A DNA stretch of 64,000 bases from Candidatus Poribacteria bacterium (GTDB lineage Bacteria; Poribacteria; WGA-4E; WGA-3G), in NCBI GenBank assembly GCA_026710795.1, contig JAPOQK010000095.1:1-64000 (forward strand), read 5' to 3'. Numbering within the stretch: the stretch's first letter is position 1; every line of letters begins with the position of its first letter. The translations under genes were made by a program, and so were the position numbers. Shown here piece after piece: positions 16,461-25,771 of this stretch. The notes beneath the pieces are model-generated. The model was given only the letters and a program-made list of their open reading frames with translations. It searched no databases and was not told the DNA's origin.

Positions 16461-17453
16461 ATGAAAGTCTTAATCATCGGTGGGACGGGAAATATTAGTC
16501 GCGGAATTGTGGCTGCACTGCTTGACAGAAACCACGAAGTTGTGATATTTAACCGTGGACAACATGTTGACCCACCACCAGCAGATGTCCGTGTAATTCA
16601 TGGAGACCGACAAAATCGTGACGATTTTGAAGCAAAAGTCGGTGCAGAAAACTGGGATGCAGTTATAGATATGATTAGTTTCAATGCAGATGATGCTGCG
16701 TCTGCACTGCGGGCATGTCAAGGACGCGTCGGACATTTTGTGCAGTGTTCCACCGTGATGACTTATGGACCACCATTCAGTGGGATAAATCTACCCGAAA
16801 CAGCACCATTACAAGGCACATCCGGATATGGGCTTAACAAAGTCGCTGCAGATAACTTATTATTAGAAGCACATGCACGCGACGGATTTCCTGTCACCAT
16901 TTTCAAACCGTCTTATACACACGGACCGGGAATAAATCTACACAGACAGGTGGGTGGAGATGGTAGCTGGATTGATAGATTGCGAAAAGGGAAGCCAATC
17001 CTCTCTGCTGGAGATGGATTGAATTATTTTCAATTCCTTGCATCACGTGATGCTGGAGATGCGTTTGCAGGAATACTCGGTAAGTCTGAATGTTTTGGGG
17101 AAATATACAATCTTGTTCATCCGCAGGCACGGACCTGGGATGAATGGCACCGTGCTGCTGCAGAAGCACTCGGTGTTGACATAGAAATTGTGCATGTGTC
17201 CCAAGAAACGCTTATCGCTATGGCACCGGAACGGTTTAGTGGTTTACGAGGTAACTTCGGACATACACAGATCTATAGCTACGAGAAACTTGCAGCAGCC
17301 TTACCAGAATTCAATCCGCGAATTTCAGTAACCGAAAGTGTTTCGGATAACATTGCTTGGATGGATAAACACAATCGTGTGCCAGACAGTGATTCCGATA
17401 ATTTAGAAGATAGGATAATAGAAACAATCCAAAATCTACCGCGTATACGTTAA
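16461..17453 (+). CDS. NAD-dependent epimerase/dehydratase family protein
   Basis: A 330-residue extended-SDR protein. GGTGNISRG at residues 7-15 is the nucleotide-binding loop, FNRG ends strand 2, and the YGLNK segment supplies the YxxxK active-site pair. The C-terminal half has the substrate-binding segment of sugar epimerase-like and isoflavone-reductase-like enzymes. GAGGAAG precedes the ATG. The PhyH gene starts 18 bases after the stop, so the two are probably co-transcribed. The substrate is unknown. It separates the restriction-modification pair from the primase/helicase-like gene. Confidence 0.82.
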   Translation: MKVLIIGGTGNISRGIVAALLDRNHEVVIFNRGQHVDPPPADVRVIHGDRQNRDDFEAKVGAENWDAVIDMISFNADDAASALRACQGRVGHFVQCSTVMTYGPPFSGINLPETAPLQGTSGYGLNKVAADNLLLEAHARDGFPVTIFKPSYTHGPGINLHRQVGGDGSWIDRLRKGKPILSAGDGLNYFQFLASRDAGDAFAGILGKSECFGEIYNLVHPQARTWDEWHRAAAEALGVDIEIVHVSQETLIAMAPERFSGLRGNFGHTQIYSYEKLAAALPEFNPRISVTESVSDNIAWMDKHNRVPDSDSDNLEDRIIETIQNLPRIR

Positions 17454-17471
17454 CAGAGAGGCAAATACATA

Positions 17472-18281
17472 ATGCAGATAAAATCAGCGTTAAACTCAGA
17501 AAGACTTGATCTTGTTGAACATGATTTACGCGAAGTTGGGTTTCATATCATTGAGAATGTAATTTCCGCTGAAGAGGCAGACGAAGCACGCGAAGCAATA
17601 TGGAAAATGGTTGATGAAGATATTGCTAACGGATATGACCATAGTTATGGTGATAGTAAAATACGGCGCGTCTGGGCTATTGTTGGAAAATCACCTATTT
17701 TCCGAAGATTTATTCAACATCCGACCGTGGTGGCAGTGTGGAAACGGATGCTCGGAGAGGATATGATTGCCTCCACGTTTACCGCGAATATCGTAGGACC
17801 GGGTGCCCCTGCTGGCGGTTGGCATATTGATTACCCATATTGGGCAATGCAATCACCGTTTCCATCAGGTTCTCTAACGGGACAAACGGTGTGGATGTTA
17901 GACGAATTTACCGCAGAAAACGGTGCAACTGCCTGCATTGCTGAGTCACACAAAACCCTCCGACGACCCGAACTGGGAGAAGCCGAAGGGCTTGAGATGA
18001 GTGTTGCAATCGCTCCGAAAGGTTCTATTCTATTTACTAACGGGGCAATTTGGCATCAATGTCTTCCGAATACAACTGATTCCCCGCGTGTCGGGTTACT
18101 CGGTATGTATAATCGTTCTGTTATCTATCCTCAAGAGGATATGCCTCGGCAGTTGACAGATGATGCATTAGCAGGTGAAAGTGATGTTCTGAAACAGTTA
18201 TTAGGTAGAAATATACCTTTTCGGCATCCTGACCAAGGACAGAATTGGCATAGGACAGAAACAGGTTTTCGTCATGCGTAA
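17472..18281 (+). CDS. Phytanoyl-CoA dioxygenase (PhyH) family protein
   Basis: A 269-residue Fe(II)/2-oxoglutarate-dependent oxygenase. The iron ligands are visible as HxD in GGWHIDYPYWAM (near residue 116) and a distal His in AIWHQCLPN (near 196). The Arg that binds 2-oxoglutarate follows in DSPRVGLLGMYNR. PhyH proteins are strongly expanded in Poribacteria; most have unknown substrates. Length and motif order are normal. It lies 18 bases downstream of the epimerase gene. A 266-base gap with a promoter but no other gene follows. Confidence 0.88.
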   Translation: MQIKSALNSERLDLVEHDLREVGFHIIENVISAEEADEAREAIWKMVDEDIANGYDHSYGDSKIRRVWAIVGKSPIFRRFIQHPTVVAVWKRMLGEDMIASTFTANIVGPGAPAGGWHIDYPYWAMQSPFPSGSLTGQTVWMLDEFTAENGATACIAESHKTLRRPELGEAEGLEMSVAIAPKGSILFTNGAIWHQCLPNTTDSPRVGLLGMYNRSVIYPQEDMPRQLTDDALAGESDVLKQLLGRNIPFRHPDQGQNWHRTETGFRHA

Positions 18282-18429
18282 TGAACCGTATGCTCTGAAC
18301 CAATCAATTTTTTATCTTTTTCCCTTCTCGTTTTAAAGTAAGGATAGAGCAATTCCACCTAAAGCAGAGAGACTGTGAGTAAGAAATTAAACTACACGAG
18401 AATTGAATTGCTAAGGAGTTTTTACAATA

Positions 18430-18459
18430 TTGACAAAGGAGTATTATTCATGATACACT
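18430..18459 (+). promoter_or_regulatory. Sigma70-type promoter for the primase/helicase-like gene
   Basis: TTGACA at 18430-18435, an 18-base spacer and TACACT at 18454-18459. This predicts a leader of about 80 bases before the ATG at 18548. It implies the 1,131-residue gene is transcribed independently of the epimerase/PhyH pair. Called by eye. Confidence 0.45.
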
Positions 18460-18547
18460 AATCTATATAAGTTATAGATGTATAATTTCCTTAACCCAGA
18501 AGTCTTAAACCAACATATTTTGTTCATTCATACCAAACTTTACTGTT

Positions 18548-21500
18548 ATGAAATGCTTGGAAAATCTTATTGAACGTTGTCATAGTCGGCACAAGAATCC
18601 GCTTAGACAGCGTAAAACAAAAGTAACCCCTGCCCTATATAAAGGCCTCCCTTACCATTTTACTGTCCAATGTGCGTACAAATATCTAATAAGACTCTAT
18701 GAACTTGAATTAGCGGACATTTCCTTTATGCCAATAGGACGTGCCCCTTATCACGACCGCGGTCCGAAGTTTTTCGAGGGTCAACGCTTTTTGAAACGAC
18801 AAAGTATAAATGATTGGGAATCATCTTTATGGCACAAATCGTGGGGAATACAAATATATACTGGTACACCTTCAAAACACAATAACGCGTTATGGCACGA
18901 CATTGATATAACTTATGAAACTATATGTGCTGCCCCAGACGCTGTTTATACCTGCGTTAAGGCACTCGTCAATGCTGTTGCTAACCCCTTATTGACTATA
19001 TCAAAATTCGGTGGTCTCCGCTTTTCTTGCAGAATACCGAATTATCTCCATCCGAAAGATAAGGACGCGAAGCAATATATCTATAAACATACTCCTACCT
19101 CAGAAGAGCCATACCATCGTGATGTATGCCTTGAAATCCTTGCGGATGCAGGTTATAGCCAGTGGGATGCGCGTTATGAGATATTGATTGGAAACCTGTT
19201 ACATCCCCCAATCATATCAAAGGAAGTGCTTTTTGATGCAATTGATCCTCTTCGTGATTTACTTCACGAACCAGCACCGTTGGGAGAAGATACATCGGAA
19301 GCACCACCTCAAGCTAATCCTATTGTAAATGCATACTATAGATCATTAAATCTCAATCTTGCAATACAGGCATTTGTTAAGCGAGGATTTTTATATTTAC
19401 GAGAAGAAGACAACGTTTACCACTGGACTCTTCCGGATAGCAAGATCATTGATTGTCACGTGTTATTATGGGAAGATGAAGGGATTGTGTGGGTAGAGGC
19501 AGTTACTCCTAATGCTGGGATTCCGATGGACGCGACACCTATAACAGATGTCTGGGACGACACTGGTATTTTGTCGCATTTGCAGGGAACAGGACTACCT
19601 GTAACAGATAAGGTATTGGCTATCCGTGCGGGGGATCTAAGTCCGTTGTCAATAAAACGTCCATCATCTGTACTGAACAAGTCTGAATCTAACAATAGAA
19701 TCTATAATTCACGCGAGGAAAGTTTCACTCACATGCAGCAAGCATTCAAACAAAACGCGCGGATTCTTGGACTTATTGCAGAAACTGGGGCAGGAAAGAC
19801 TTATGCCGCAGGATGCTATCTTCTCAAGGAAGGGATGATTAGTTTAGCAAGTAATACTGTGACCGCCAAAGATACTGAACAAGAATTTCAAAAACGAGGT
19901 TTGCAATCGGTTATTCATAGGAAACCTCGGAGTTATATGTGGGAACAAGTGGTGGGTATACCTGTAGCGGAACGAATGGCGACTCCCTTTCAACGCGGGA
20001 ATGTTTGTGAAGATTTGGAACGTTGTTCTAAACTTGAGCAAATGGGCGGGAATCCAGATGATAGTATATGTCCGAAGTGTCCGGTCCTAACAGAATGTCA
20101 ACTGCAAGGCTATTTGTCGCAAAAAGATAGGTTAAACAGCGCAAAGGCGCAAATATCGAGTCCAGCAAAACTTTTTCTCAACCCCACTTTCTCAGACATT
20201 GTAGATGAATTCCTTGATCAATCGGGTGGTTCAGATAGGTTGTGTATCATTGATGTAGCAGATAATTCACAACTTTTTCTTAAATGTAAAATATCAAAAT
20301 CCTCATTGGAAATATGGGAAAAGAGATGGAAAGGAAATGCATTAGGTAATTTTGCGATTGCGTTATTGAATGCGTTACAAACAAGTGATGTGCCAAATAG
20401 CAATCCTGTTAGATGTGTTCGTGCAGTAATTCAAGCATTTGAGCAGCAGGAAGAAGATCTTATCCAACAGATGTGCTTAGTCAATATATCTGGTAAAGTG
20501 GTACCACGAGAGTTTATTGATGATGTAACAGGAAATACATTAGCACATTATTCCATTGAGTTTGAAGGGGAAACTTCTGCATTTATTCCACTTGACGAAA
20601 ATACGGCAAACAGACTTATTGAACTAAATAAACAGGTTTTCCCACTCCAAGACTTTGTTGTTAACAAGAACCTAAAAATTCCAATGTCAATCACACAAGC
20701 CATTGAATTGGGTATCTTAGATATATCCACCGTAGAAAAAATCGGAGAATTGCCGAGAGCCTATCGAAATCCCAATTGGACGTTTTGGCATCAGATCAAA
20801 CGTTTTTTCGCATATTACAAGAGGGATGCCGATGCACCAATGATATGGGATCATAACAAACTGAGATTCTGGGTACCACCTGTCTTGCATCCCAAAGTCA
20901 CACGGTTAATGTTCATGTCATCAACTTTATCAGAGAGAGATTTCCAAAGAGCAATCCCAGATGAAGAGATTGAATTCCATCACATCATACCAAACAGATG
21001 GATACCAGGGAATCGTGTGTTTCAGCTTCAGTCAGATATCTATCCACGCCAAACAATTTTAAACTATAATACTGATTGGGACGTACTCGGTTTGTCTGAA
21101 ATTGGGAAACGCTTTTTTCTTGGTATTCAAGCAGAAATTGTAAGGAACCCAAACCTTAAACACGCTATCATCTCAAGTGCCCCAACATGTAAACATTTGA
21201 AGCATATTGAATCACAAGAGAATGTATGCCTCGTTACAAATTTTAAAATGTTAGATCTCATAAAAAGCACTCTTGAATCAGCAGATATTATTTGGATAGT
21301 TGGCACGCCATATTTGTCACCGGGTGTCACGTGGAGAAATGCACAGATTTTGTATGGAAACAGCGACAAACCTCTTTGTTATGAGGGAGAAGCAGAAATC
21401 GGAAATTATAAAGATGAACGTGTCTTATCTATATATCAACAAAATGTAAGTGGATTGCTCAAACATCATATTGGTCAAGTAGGACTGGACCGATTATCGA

Positions 21501-21943
21501 ACAAAACAGTCGTTTTACTTACGGGTACACCTCTGTCCGACATCACCGATAGACCTGAAACGCTGCTTTTTGATTGGGAAGATTTTGAGATTGCTGGTGG
21601 ATTAGACAAACTGGCTGAAACCATAGCCACACGCGAGCACTATGAAAAGGAAAGATCCAATTTAACTGCTGAATCTGGGAGAGATAAGGTACAACAAGTT
21701 ATGGGATGTTCAAAAGTTCATGCAAACCGAATATTGAACAAACTCAGGGGAGGGATGATTATACGTATTTCATTCCGAGAACAAATATTATCTCTCCTTG
21801 CCGAGGGGCACAAAAAGACGAGTGAACTGATAACAGCAATTGAAGGACATCCAACTTCCGTTAGAAATGAACTCAAACGACTTATAGATATTGGTGATAT
21901 AGTAAAGGTTCGACGAGGTGTGTATACACTTCCAGATGATTAG
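18548..21943 (+). CDS. Putative primase-like / iron-sulfur superfamily 2 helicase fusion protein
   Basis: A 1,131-residue protein of unnamed family. The N-terminal third resembles an archaeo-eukaryotic-type primase: GIQIYTG, an acidic LWHDIDI (near 115-121), then LTISKFGGLRFSC and RYEILIGNLLHPP. The middle has Walker A AETGAGKT (411-418) and motif Ia ASNTVTAKD. A cysteine cluster C-x5-C-x14-C-x2-C-x5-C (about 487-518) recalls the Fe-S domain of XPD/DinG helicases. A Walker B-like IIDVAD (near 566) and motif III MSSTL (near 790) follow. The C-terminus holds a helix-turn-helix and a winged helix (about 1070-1131). All domain names are my reading of motifs. It stands alone between metabolic genes, 2.3 kb from the restriction-modification pair. 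No clear ribosome-binding site precedes the ATG. Confidence 0.6.
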   Translation: MKCLENLIERCHSRHKNPLRQRKTKVTPALYKGLPYHFTVQCAYKYLIRLYELELADISFMPIGRAPYHDRGPKFFEGQRFLKRQSINDWESSLWHKSWGIQIYTGTPSKHNNALWHDIDITYETICAAPDAVYTCVKALVNAVANPLLTISKFGGLRFSCRIPNYLHPKDKDAKQYIYKHTPTSEEPYHRDVCLEILADAGYSQWDARYEILIGNLLHPPIISKEVLFDAIDPLRDLLHEPAPLGEDTSEAPPQANPIVNAYYRSLNLNLAIQAFVKRGFLYLREEDNVYHWTLPDSKIIDCHVLLWEDEGIVWVEAVTPNAGIPMDATPITDVWDDTGILSHLQGTGLPVTDKVLAIRAGDLSPLSIKRPSSVLNKSESNNRIYNSREESFTHMQQAFKQNARILGLIAETGAGKTYAAGCYLLKEGMISLASNTVTAKDTEQEFQKRGLQSVIHRKPRSYMWEQVVGIPVAERMATPFQRGNVCEDLERCSKLEQMGGNPDDSICPKCPVLTECQLQGYLSQKDRLNSAKAQISSPAKLFLNPTFSDIVDEFLDQSGGSDRLCIIDVADNSQLFLKCKISKSSLEIWEKRWKGNALGNFAIALLNALQTSDVPNSNPVRCVRAVIQAFEQQEEDLIQQMCLVNISGKVVPREFIDDVTGNTLAHYSIEFEGETSAFIPLDENTANRLIELNKQVFPLQDFVVNKNLKIPMSITQAIELGILDISTVEKIGELPRAYRNPNWTFWHQIKRFFAYYKRDADAPMIWDHNKLRFWVPPVLHPKVTRLMFMSSTLSERDFQRAIPDEEIEFHHIIPNRWIPGNRVFQLQSDIYPRQTILNYNTDWDVLGLSEIGKRFFLGIQAEIVRNPNLKHAIISSAPTCKHLKHIESQENVCLVTNFKMLDLIKSTLESADIIWIVGTPYLSPGVTWRNAQILYGNSDKPLCYEGEAEIGNYKDERVLSIYQQNVSGLLKHHIGQVGLDRLSNKTVVLLTGTPLSDITDRPETLLFDWEDFEIAGGLDKLAETIATREHYEKERSNLTAESGRDKVQQVMGCSKVHANRILNKLRGGMIIRISFREQILSLLAEGHKKTSELITAIEGHPTSVRNELKRLIDIGDIVKVRRGVYTLPDD

Positions 21944-22133
21944 AAATATATTGTGATCCACAATTATCCAAATTATTCAACGCTTATGCATTCAGTCCAT
22001 AATTTGAATTGAGTATGCTATCCCATAAGTGTCGCTTTGTTCTAACCAGCCTACAGGATAAACCCCTTCGAACACTCCTCAACTGAAGAGACTACAAATC
22101 TGAATCTGCCATATTAACGTGGTTGAAATTTGA

Positions 22134-23339
22134 TTATGTGCGATAATCGGCATTTATACGGATGTAATCGTAAGAATAATCGCAGGTCCACATCGTGATT
22201 TCAGAATCACCAGCGCGTAGGTCAATTGTAATCCGCACAGGATCGTTGTCAAACAACTGTGTGGCTTTCTTCTCGTCGTATCCTGAATCCATTCCGTTTT
22301 GGACAAGTAGATAATCTCCGAGTAAAACATCAACTTGGTAAGGGTCAAATTCGGCACCAGATTTCCCAATAGCCATCATTATCCGTCCCCAATTTGCATC
22401 GTTAGCAAATACGGCTGTTTTTACGAGCGGAGATTCCGCAACTGCGCGTGCAGCTTTTTCCGCATCAATTCTATCCTTTGCACGTTTGATTACAACTTCA
22501 ACGAGTTTAGTTGCCCCTTCTCCATCCCGCGCTAACATCTTCACCAATTCTGTACAAACAAACTGCAATCCCTCGCAAAATGCTTCATAATCCTCACCAC
22601 TGGAAGTAACTATTTTAGCATTTCCTGCGCCTCCTGTTGCCAGAATGATAACAGTATCGTTTGTGCTGCGGTCAGTATCAACGGTCAGCAAGTTATAAGT
22701 GTTATCTACAACTTGGGTCAATGCAGATTGGAGCACTTCACTATTGATACGAACATCCGTTGTTAGATAGGACAGCATTGTCGCCATGTTAGGAGCAATC
22801 ATTCCAGATCCCTTGGCGATTCCACCGATAGTCACAGTTTTTCCTCCGATCTCTATTTCCACAGCAGCGGACTTCTGGTGCGTATCCGTAGTCATAATTG
22901 CCTCAGCAGCATCATCTCCACCATCAACACTCAGTGAATTGATAGCAAGACCAATTCCGTTCTCAATTTTATCCATCGGTAATTGTTGCCCAATAACACC
23001 TGTTGAAGATACGAGCACTTCTTGTTCTGCTATGTCAAGTAGATCAGCGGTTACTGTCGCCATCCGATGAGCGTTTACCATACCATTTTCACCAGTACAG
23101 GCATTAGCATTTCCACTATTGATTACAATTGCTTGTACTGTTGGATCGCTGAGATGTTTGCGACAAACTAAAACGGGGGCAGCAGTGACACTGTTTTTGG
23201 TGAAGACACCCGCCGCAGTTGCTGGTACATCAGTAACTATCAATGCTAAATCTTTCGTATTAACTTTTTTTATACCTGTGTGTATACCTGATGCCTGCAC
23301 ACCCGGAACAGCAGTTATCCCGCCATCTATCTGTTTCAT
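22134..23339 (-). CDS. argJ: Bifunctional glutamate N-acetyltransferase/amino-acid acetyltransferase ArgJ
   Basis: A 401-residue protein matching ArgJ over its whole length. ArgJ moves the acetyl group from N-acetylornithine to glutamate in arginine biosynthesis, and bifunctional forms also use acetyl-CoA. It begins GGITAVPGVQASGI, contains INSGNANACTG and the autoproteolysis site in NMATMLSYLTTD; cleavage before this threonine makes the alpha and beta chains. GGAGNAKIV follows. The SGYDEKKAT segment near the C-terminus is also typical. No other arg gene is present in the window. Confidence 0.95.
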   Translation of the reverse strand: MKQIDGGITAVPGVQASGIHTGIKKVNTKDLALIVTDVPATAAGVFTKNSVTAAPVLVCRKHLSDPTVQAIVINSGNANACTGENGMVNAHRMATVTADLLDIAEQEVLVSSTGVIGQQLPMDKIENGIGLAINSLSVDGGDDAAEAIMTTDTHQKSAAVEIEIGGKTVTIGGIAKGSGMIAPNMATMLSYLTTDVRINSEVLQSALTQVVDNTYNLLTVDTDRSTNDTVIILATGGAGNAKIVTSSGEDYEAFCEGLQFVCTELVKMLARDGEGATKLVEVVIKRAKDRIDAEKAARAVAESPLVKTAVFANDANWGRIMMAIGKSGAEFDPYQVDVLLGDYLLVQNGMDSGYDEKKATQLFDNDPVRITIDLRAGDSEITMWTCDYSYDYIRINADYRT

Positions 23340-23427
23340 GAATTGCTCCTAAAATTAATGTAGCAGAAATTGTAATACAAAAAGGTGGAATTGTCAAATT
23401 CAAACATTAAGAAATTAGCAACAATAC

Positions 23428-23455
23428 TTGACAATAGGTTTGGAATCTGTAAAAT
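23428..23455 (+). promoter_or_regulatory. Sigma70-type promoter for the Gfo/Idh/MocA gene
   Basis: TTGACA at 23428-23433, a 16-base spacer and TAAAAT at 23450-23455, 35 bases before the start codon at 23491. Perfect -35 hexamer. Read by eye. Confidence 0.55.
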
Positions 23456-23490
23456 AGACAAACGATAATTCAATGACTGAGGAGGACAAT

Positions 23491-24492
23491 ATGGCAAAAA
23501 TTCGAATGGCACAATACGGGACGAAACACGGACACGCTCGCGGAAAACTACAGGCAATGCTTGGTAACCCAGATGTTGAGGTAGTAGGTGTATATGAACC
23601 TGATGAAGAACGACGTGCAAAACATCAAGAAAATGGCAGTTGGTCTTACGATGTGCGTTGGTATAATGATGCATCTGAGATGTTAGATGACGACTCAATC
23701 GTTGCTATTGCTTCTGAAGGAGACAATGCCGAAAGCCTAAATCAGACAGAGGATATTGTAAACGCTGGCAAACACGTATGGTATGACAAACCCGCAGGGG
23801 AAAACTGGCAACAGTGGCAAAACGTCATCAAGACGGCACAAGAAAAGTCTTTATTGGTTCAGATGGGGTATATGCTAAGGTATCATTCCAGTTTTAAGCA
23901 AGTGACCGACTGGGCAAGATCTGGATTTTTGGGGAACGTGTTTTCAGTTCGTGCACACATGTCAACAAATATATCTAAGGAGGCAAGGACACGGATTAGT
24001 CAACACATCGGTGGTATCTTCTTCGATTTAGGTGGACATGTGTTGGATCAAATTGTCTGGATGATGGGGAGACCTGAAAAGGTCACCAGTTTTCTACGCA
24101 ACGATGGTGGATCAGTTGAACCTTTCAAAGATAATACTCTTACTGTCTATGAATTTGAGAAAGGGATGGCGTTTATCACAATTTCAGCTTTGGAACCGCG
24201 TCCAATGGCACGACGGTTTGAGGTGTACGGCACCGAAGGAAGTGCTATCATCGTTGAACCGTTTGAACCGGGACATACGATTCGTCTCTGCTTACAAAGT
24301 GCTAAGGATGGCTATGCACAAGGGGAACAGATTGTCAAAATAGATGGTGAGAGTCGACAACGGTTATATGAACTGGAGCTGGATGCGTTTTTGGCGACAA
24401 TCGCAGGCACGCAACAACCTGATAGACCTGTGGAACATGAACTGTTGGTCCAGGAAACACTTTTACGCGCAACGGGTGTTATATCAAACTAA
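23491..24492 (+). CDS. Gfo/Idh/MocA family oxidoreductase
   Basis: A 333-residue NAD(P)-dependent oxidoreductase. An N-terminal Rossmann domain (MAKIRMAQYGTKHGHARGKL, then GVYEPDEERR) leads to the family DKPAGENWQQW segment. In this family the Lys of the E/DKP motif is catalytic. The C-terminal alpha/beta domain includes GGIFFDLGGHVLDQI with the substrate-site aspartate and histidine. The start chosen is the ATG at 23491, which has GGAGGAC 6 bases upstream; an in-frame ATG at 23473 lacks one. The substrate is unknown; such genes often act with ThuA-like proteins, and one lies downstream in the opposite orientation. Confidence 0.88.
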   Translation: MAKIRMAQYGTKHGHARGKLQAMLGNPDVEVVGVYEPDEERRAKHQENGSWSYDVRWYNDASEMLDDDSIVAIASEGDNAESLNQTEDIVNAGKHVWYDKPAGENWQQWQNVIKTAQEKSLLVQMGYMLRYHSSFKQVTDWARSGFLGNVFSVRAHMSTNISKEARTRISQHIGGIFFDLGGHVLDQIVWMMGRPEKVTSFLRNDGGSVEPFKDNTLTVYEFEKGMAFITISALEPRPMARRFEVYGTEGSAIIVEPFEPGHTIRLCLQSAKDGYAQGEQIVKIDGESRQRLYELELDAFLATIAGTQQPDRPVEHELLVQETLLRATGVISN

Positions 24493-24551
24493 AGTATATC
24501 TAAATGTGACGATTGGACATTGTGGTTTGTGTATGATGTAATAAATAATAT

Positions 24552-24571
24552 GGCAGGTTCAGAGACCTGCC
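24552..24571. repeat. GGCAGGT hairpin (repeat or weak terminator)
   Basis: GGCAGGT (24552-24558) pairs with ACCTGCC (24565-24571) around a six-base loop, followed by TTTACA. It lies 60 bases after the Gfo/Idh/MocA gene. It could end that transcript, but its wording also matches a dispersed poribacterial repeat type; the two roles are not exclusive. Confidence 0.45.
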
Positions 24572-24664
24572 TTTACAATAATTGGAGAAATATTACTAAC
24601 GTGAGTTCCATAAATCAAGTCGGCTGAAACTCAAAAAGTGTATTTTATAGAATCTGCAGATATT

Positions 24665-24724
24665 TTGTAGCACAATCTGTTAGATTGTGTCATATAATGC
24701 GCAAACTAAAAGTTTACGCTACAA
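24665..24724. repeat. Palindromic TTGTAGC repeat
   Basis: A 60-base imperfect palindrome whose two halves start TTGTAGC on each strand; each half has its own small inverted repeat (for example CACAATCTGTTAGATTGTG). A second, partly truncated member of the class is at 61871-61916. No coding content. Confidence 0.6.
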
Positions 24725-24750
24725 ATACAGAACCCACATTATTACTAAGG

Positions 24751-25416
24751 TTAATCTTCTAAACCACCTGTCCATTTTAGGCATCCGGTAATGTGTTCGT
24801 GGAACCACGGTTGACTCCAGAGAACGTCAGGGTGACCAAGCGCAGTATACATAACACGCCCCTTACCGTAGGTATGACACCAACCGAGAGCATAATCATT
24901 GTCATCACGGTTACCGCGTGAAACATCAATGGAATCGTTATCCAATCGCATTAACACGTGTGTATTCTCGCGTGACCAATTCTTGAACGTGTATATTTCA
25001 TCAACAACCTTGAAGTTTTCTCCGAGCATACGGGTAGAGGGATGGTCAGTATCCTCTACGATAACATTGACCTCTTCGTGCCACGGATGTCCATTGAAAT
25101 AACCACCAATCATTTCACCAAATTCTGGCCAATCGTAACAGGTATCGGTAGCATTGTGGATACCAAAGAAACCTTTTCCATTACGTACAAAATTGAGCAA
25201 TGCATCTTTTTGGGAATCATCAAATGGTAAATTACCGGTTGTTGCAAAGGCGACAACATCGTGTTTAGCTAAATTGTCTTCTGTGATACGGTCACAACGG
25301 TGAGTTGTCGTAACTCTCCAACCATTTGCAGCACCGATCTCTTTGAGTGCTACTTCGGCATTCGGTAAGTAACTATGCTCAAAACCAGCAGAATGACGTA
25401 ACATCAATATATTCAT
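24751..25416 (-). CDS. ThuA-like domain protein
   Basis: A 221-residue protein, the second ThuA-like member in the window and shorter than the one at 1741. It has MNILMLRHSAGFEHSY at the start, a CDRITEDNLAKHDVVAF strand, GKGFFGIHNATDTCYDWPEF in the middle and WCHTYGKGRVMYTALGHPD near the end, which is the characteristic ThuA terminus. Those features place it in the standard ThuA branch linked to sugar metabolism. The start at 25416 has AAGGAAA upstream; in-frame starts further out encode unlikely sequence and were rejected. The reaction is unknown. Confidence 0.85.
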   Translation of the reverse strand: MNILMLRHSAGFEHSYLPNAEVALKEIGAANGWRVTTTHRCDRITEDNLAKHDVVAFATTGNLPFDDSQKDALLNFVRNGKGFFGIHNATDTCYDWPEFGEMIGGYFNGHPWHEEVNVIVEDTDHPSTRMLGENFKVVDEIYTFKNWSRENTHVLMRLDNDSIDVSRGNRDDNDYALGWCHTYGKGRVMYTALGHPDVLWSQPWFHEHITGCLKWTGGLED

Positions 25417-25771
25417 TATATTTCCTTTCAGATATAGAAATTTGTTGGTAATTATACAAGATTTATACAAAAAAGGGAAACAGAAATGGTTCCAACAGGT
25501 TGTGTTCCTACAGTCTATATAATGCACAATAATTACGCTATGTTTCTGTTCATTGATAATTTTGGTTAGAAACAACAGATAGACACGGAAATCCGTAGTT
25601 GCTTTATACAAGCACTGCACTTATATAACACCTATGTTTGAAGTAATTACTTCTGAATGAGGAAAGTATTACAATTTACAGAAATACCGCTTAATTTAGC
25701 AAAAAGATTGGCAATTCACAAATTTACATGGCATTATTATGTAAAGACATTGTGGAGGAGGAGTAAAGAAA
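25417..25771. other. Intergenic stretch, nothing recognised
   Basis: A 355-base AT-rich gap between divergent ThuA and Mrp genes. I see no credible reading frame, RNA gene or intact repeat. A fragment near 25490-25512 (GGTTCCAACAGGTTGTGTTC) may be a decayed repeat. Confidence 0.5.
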
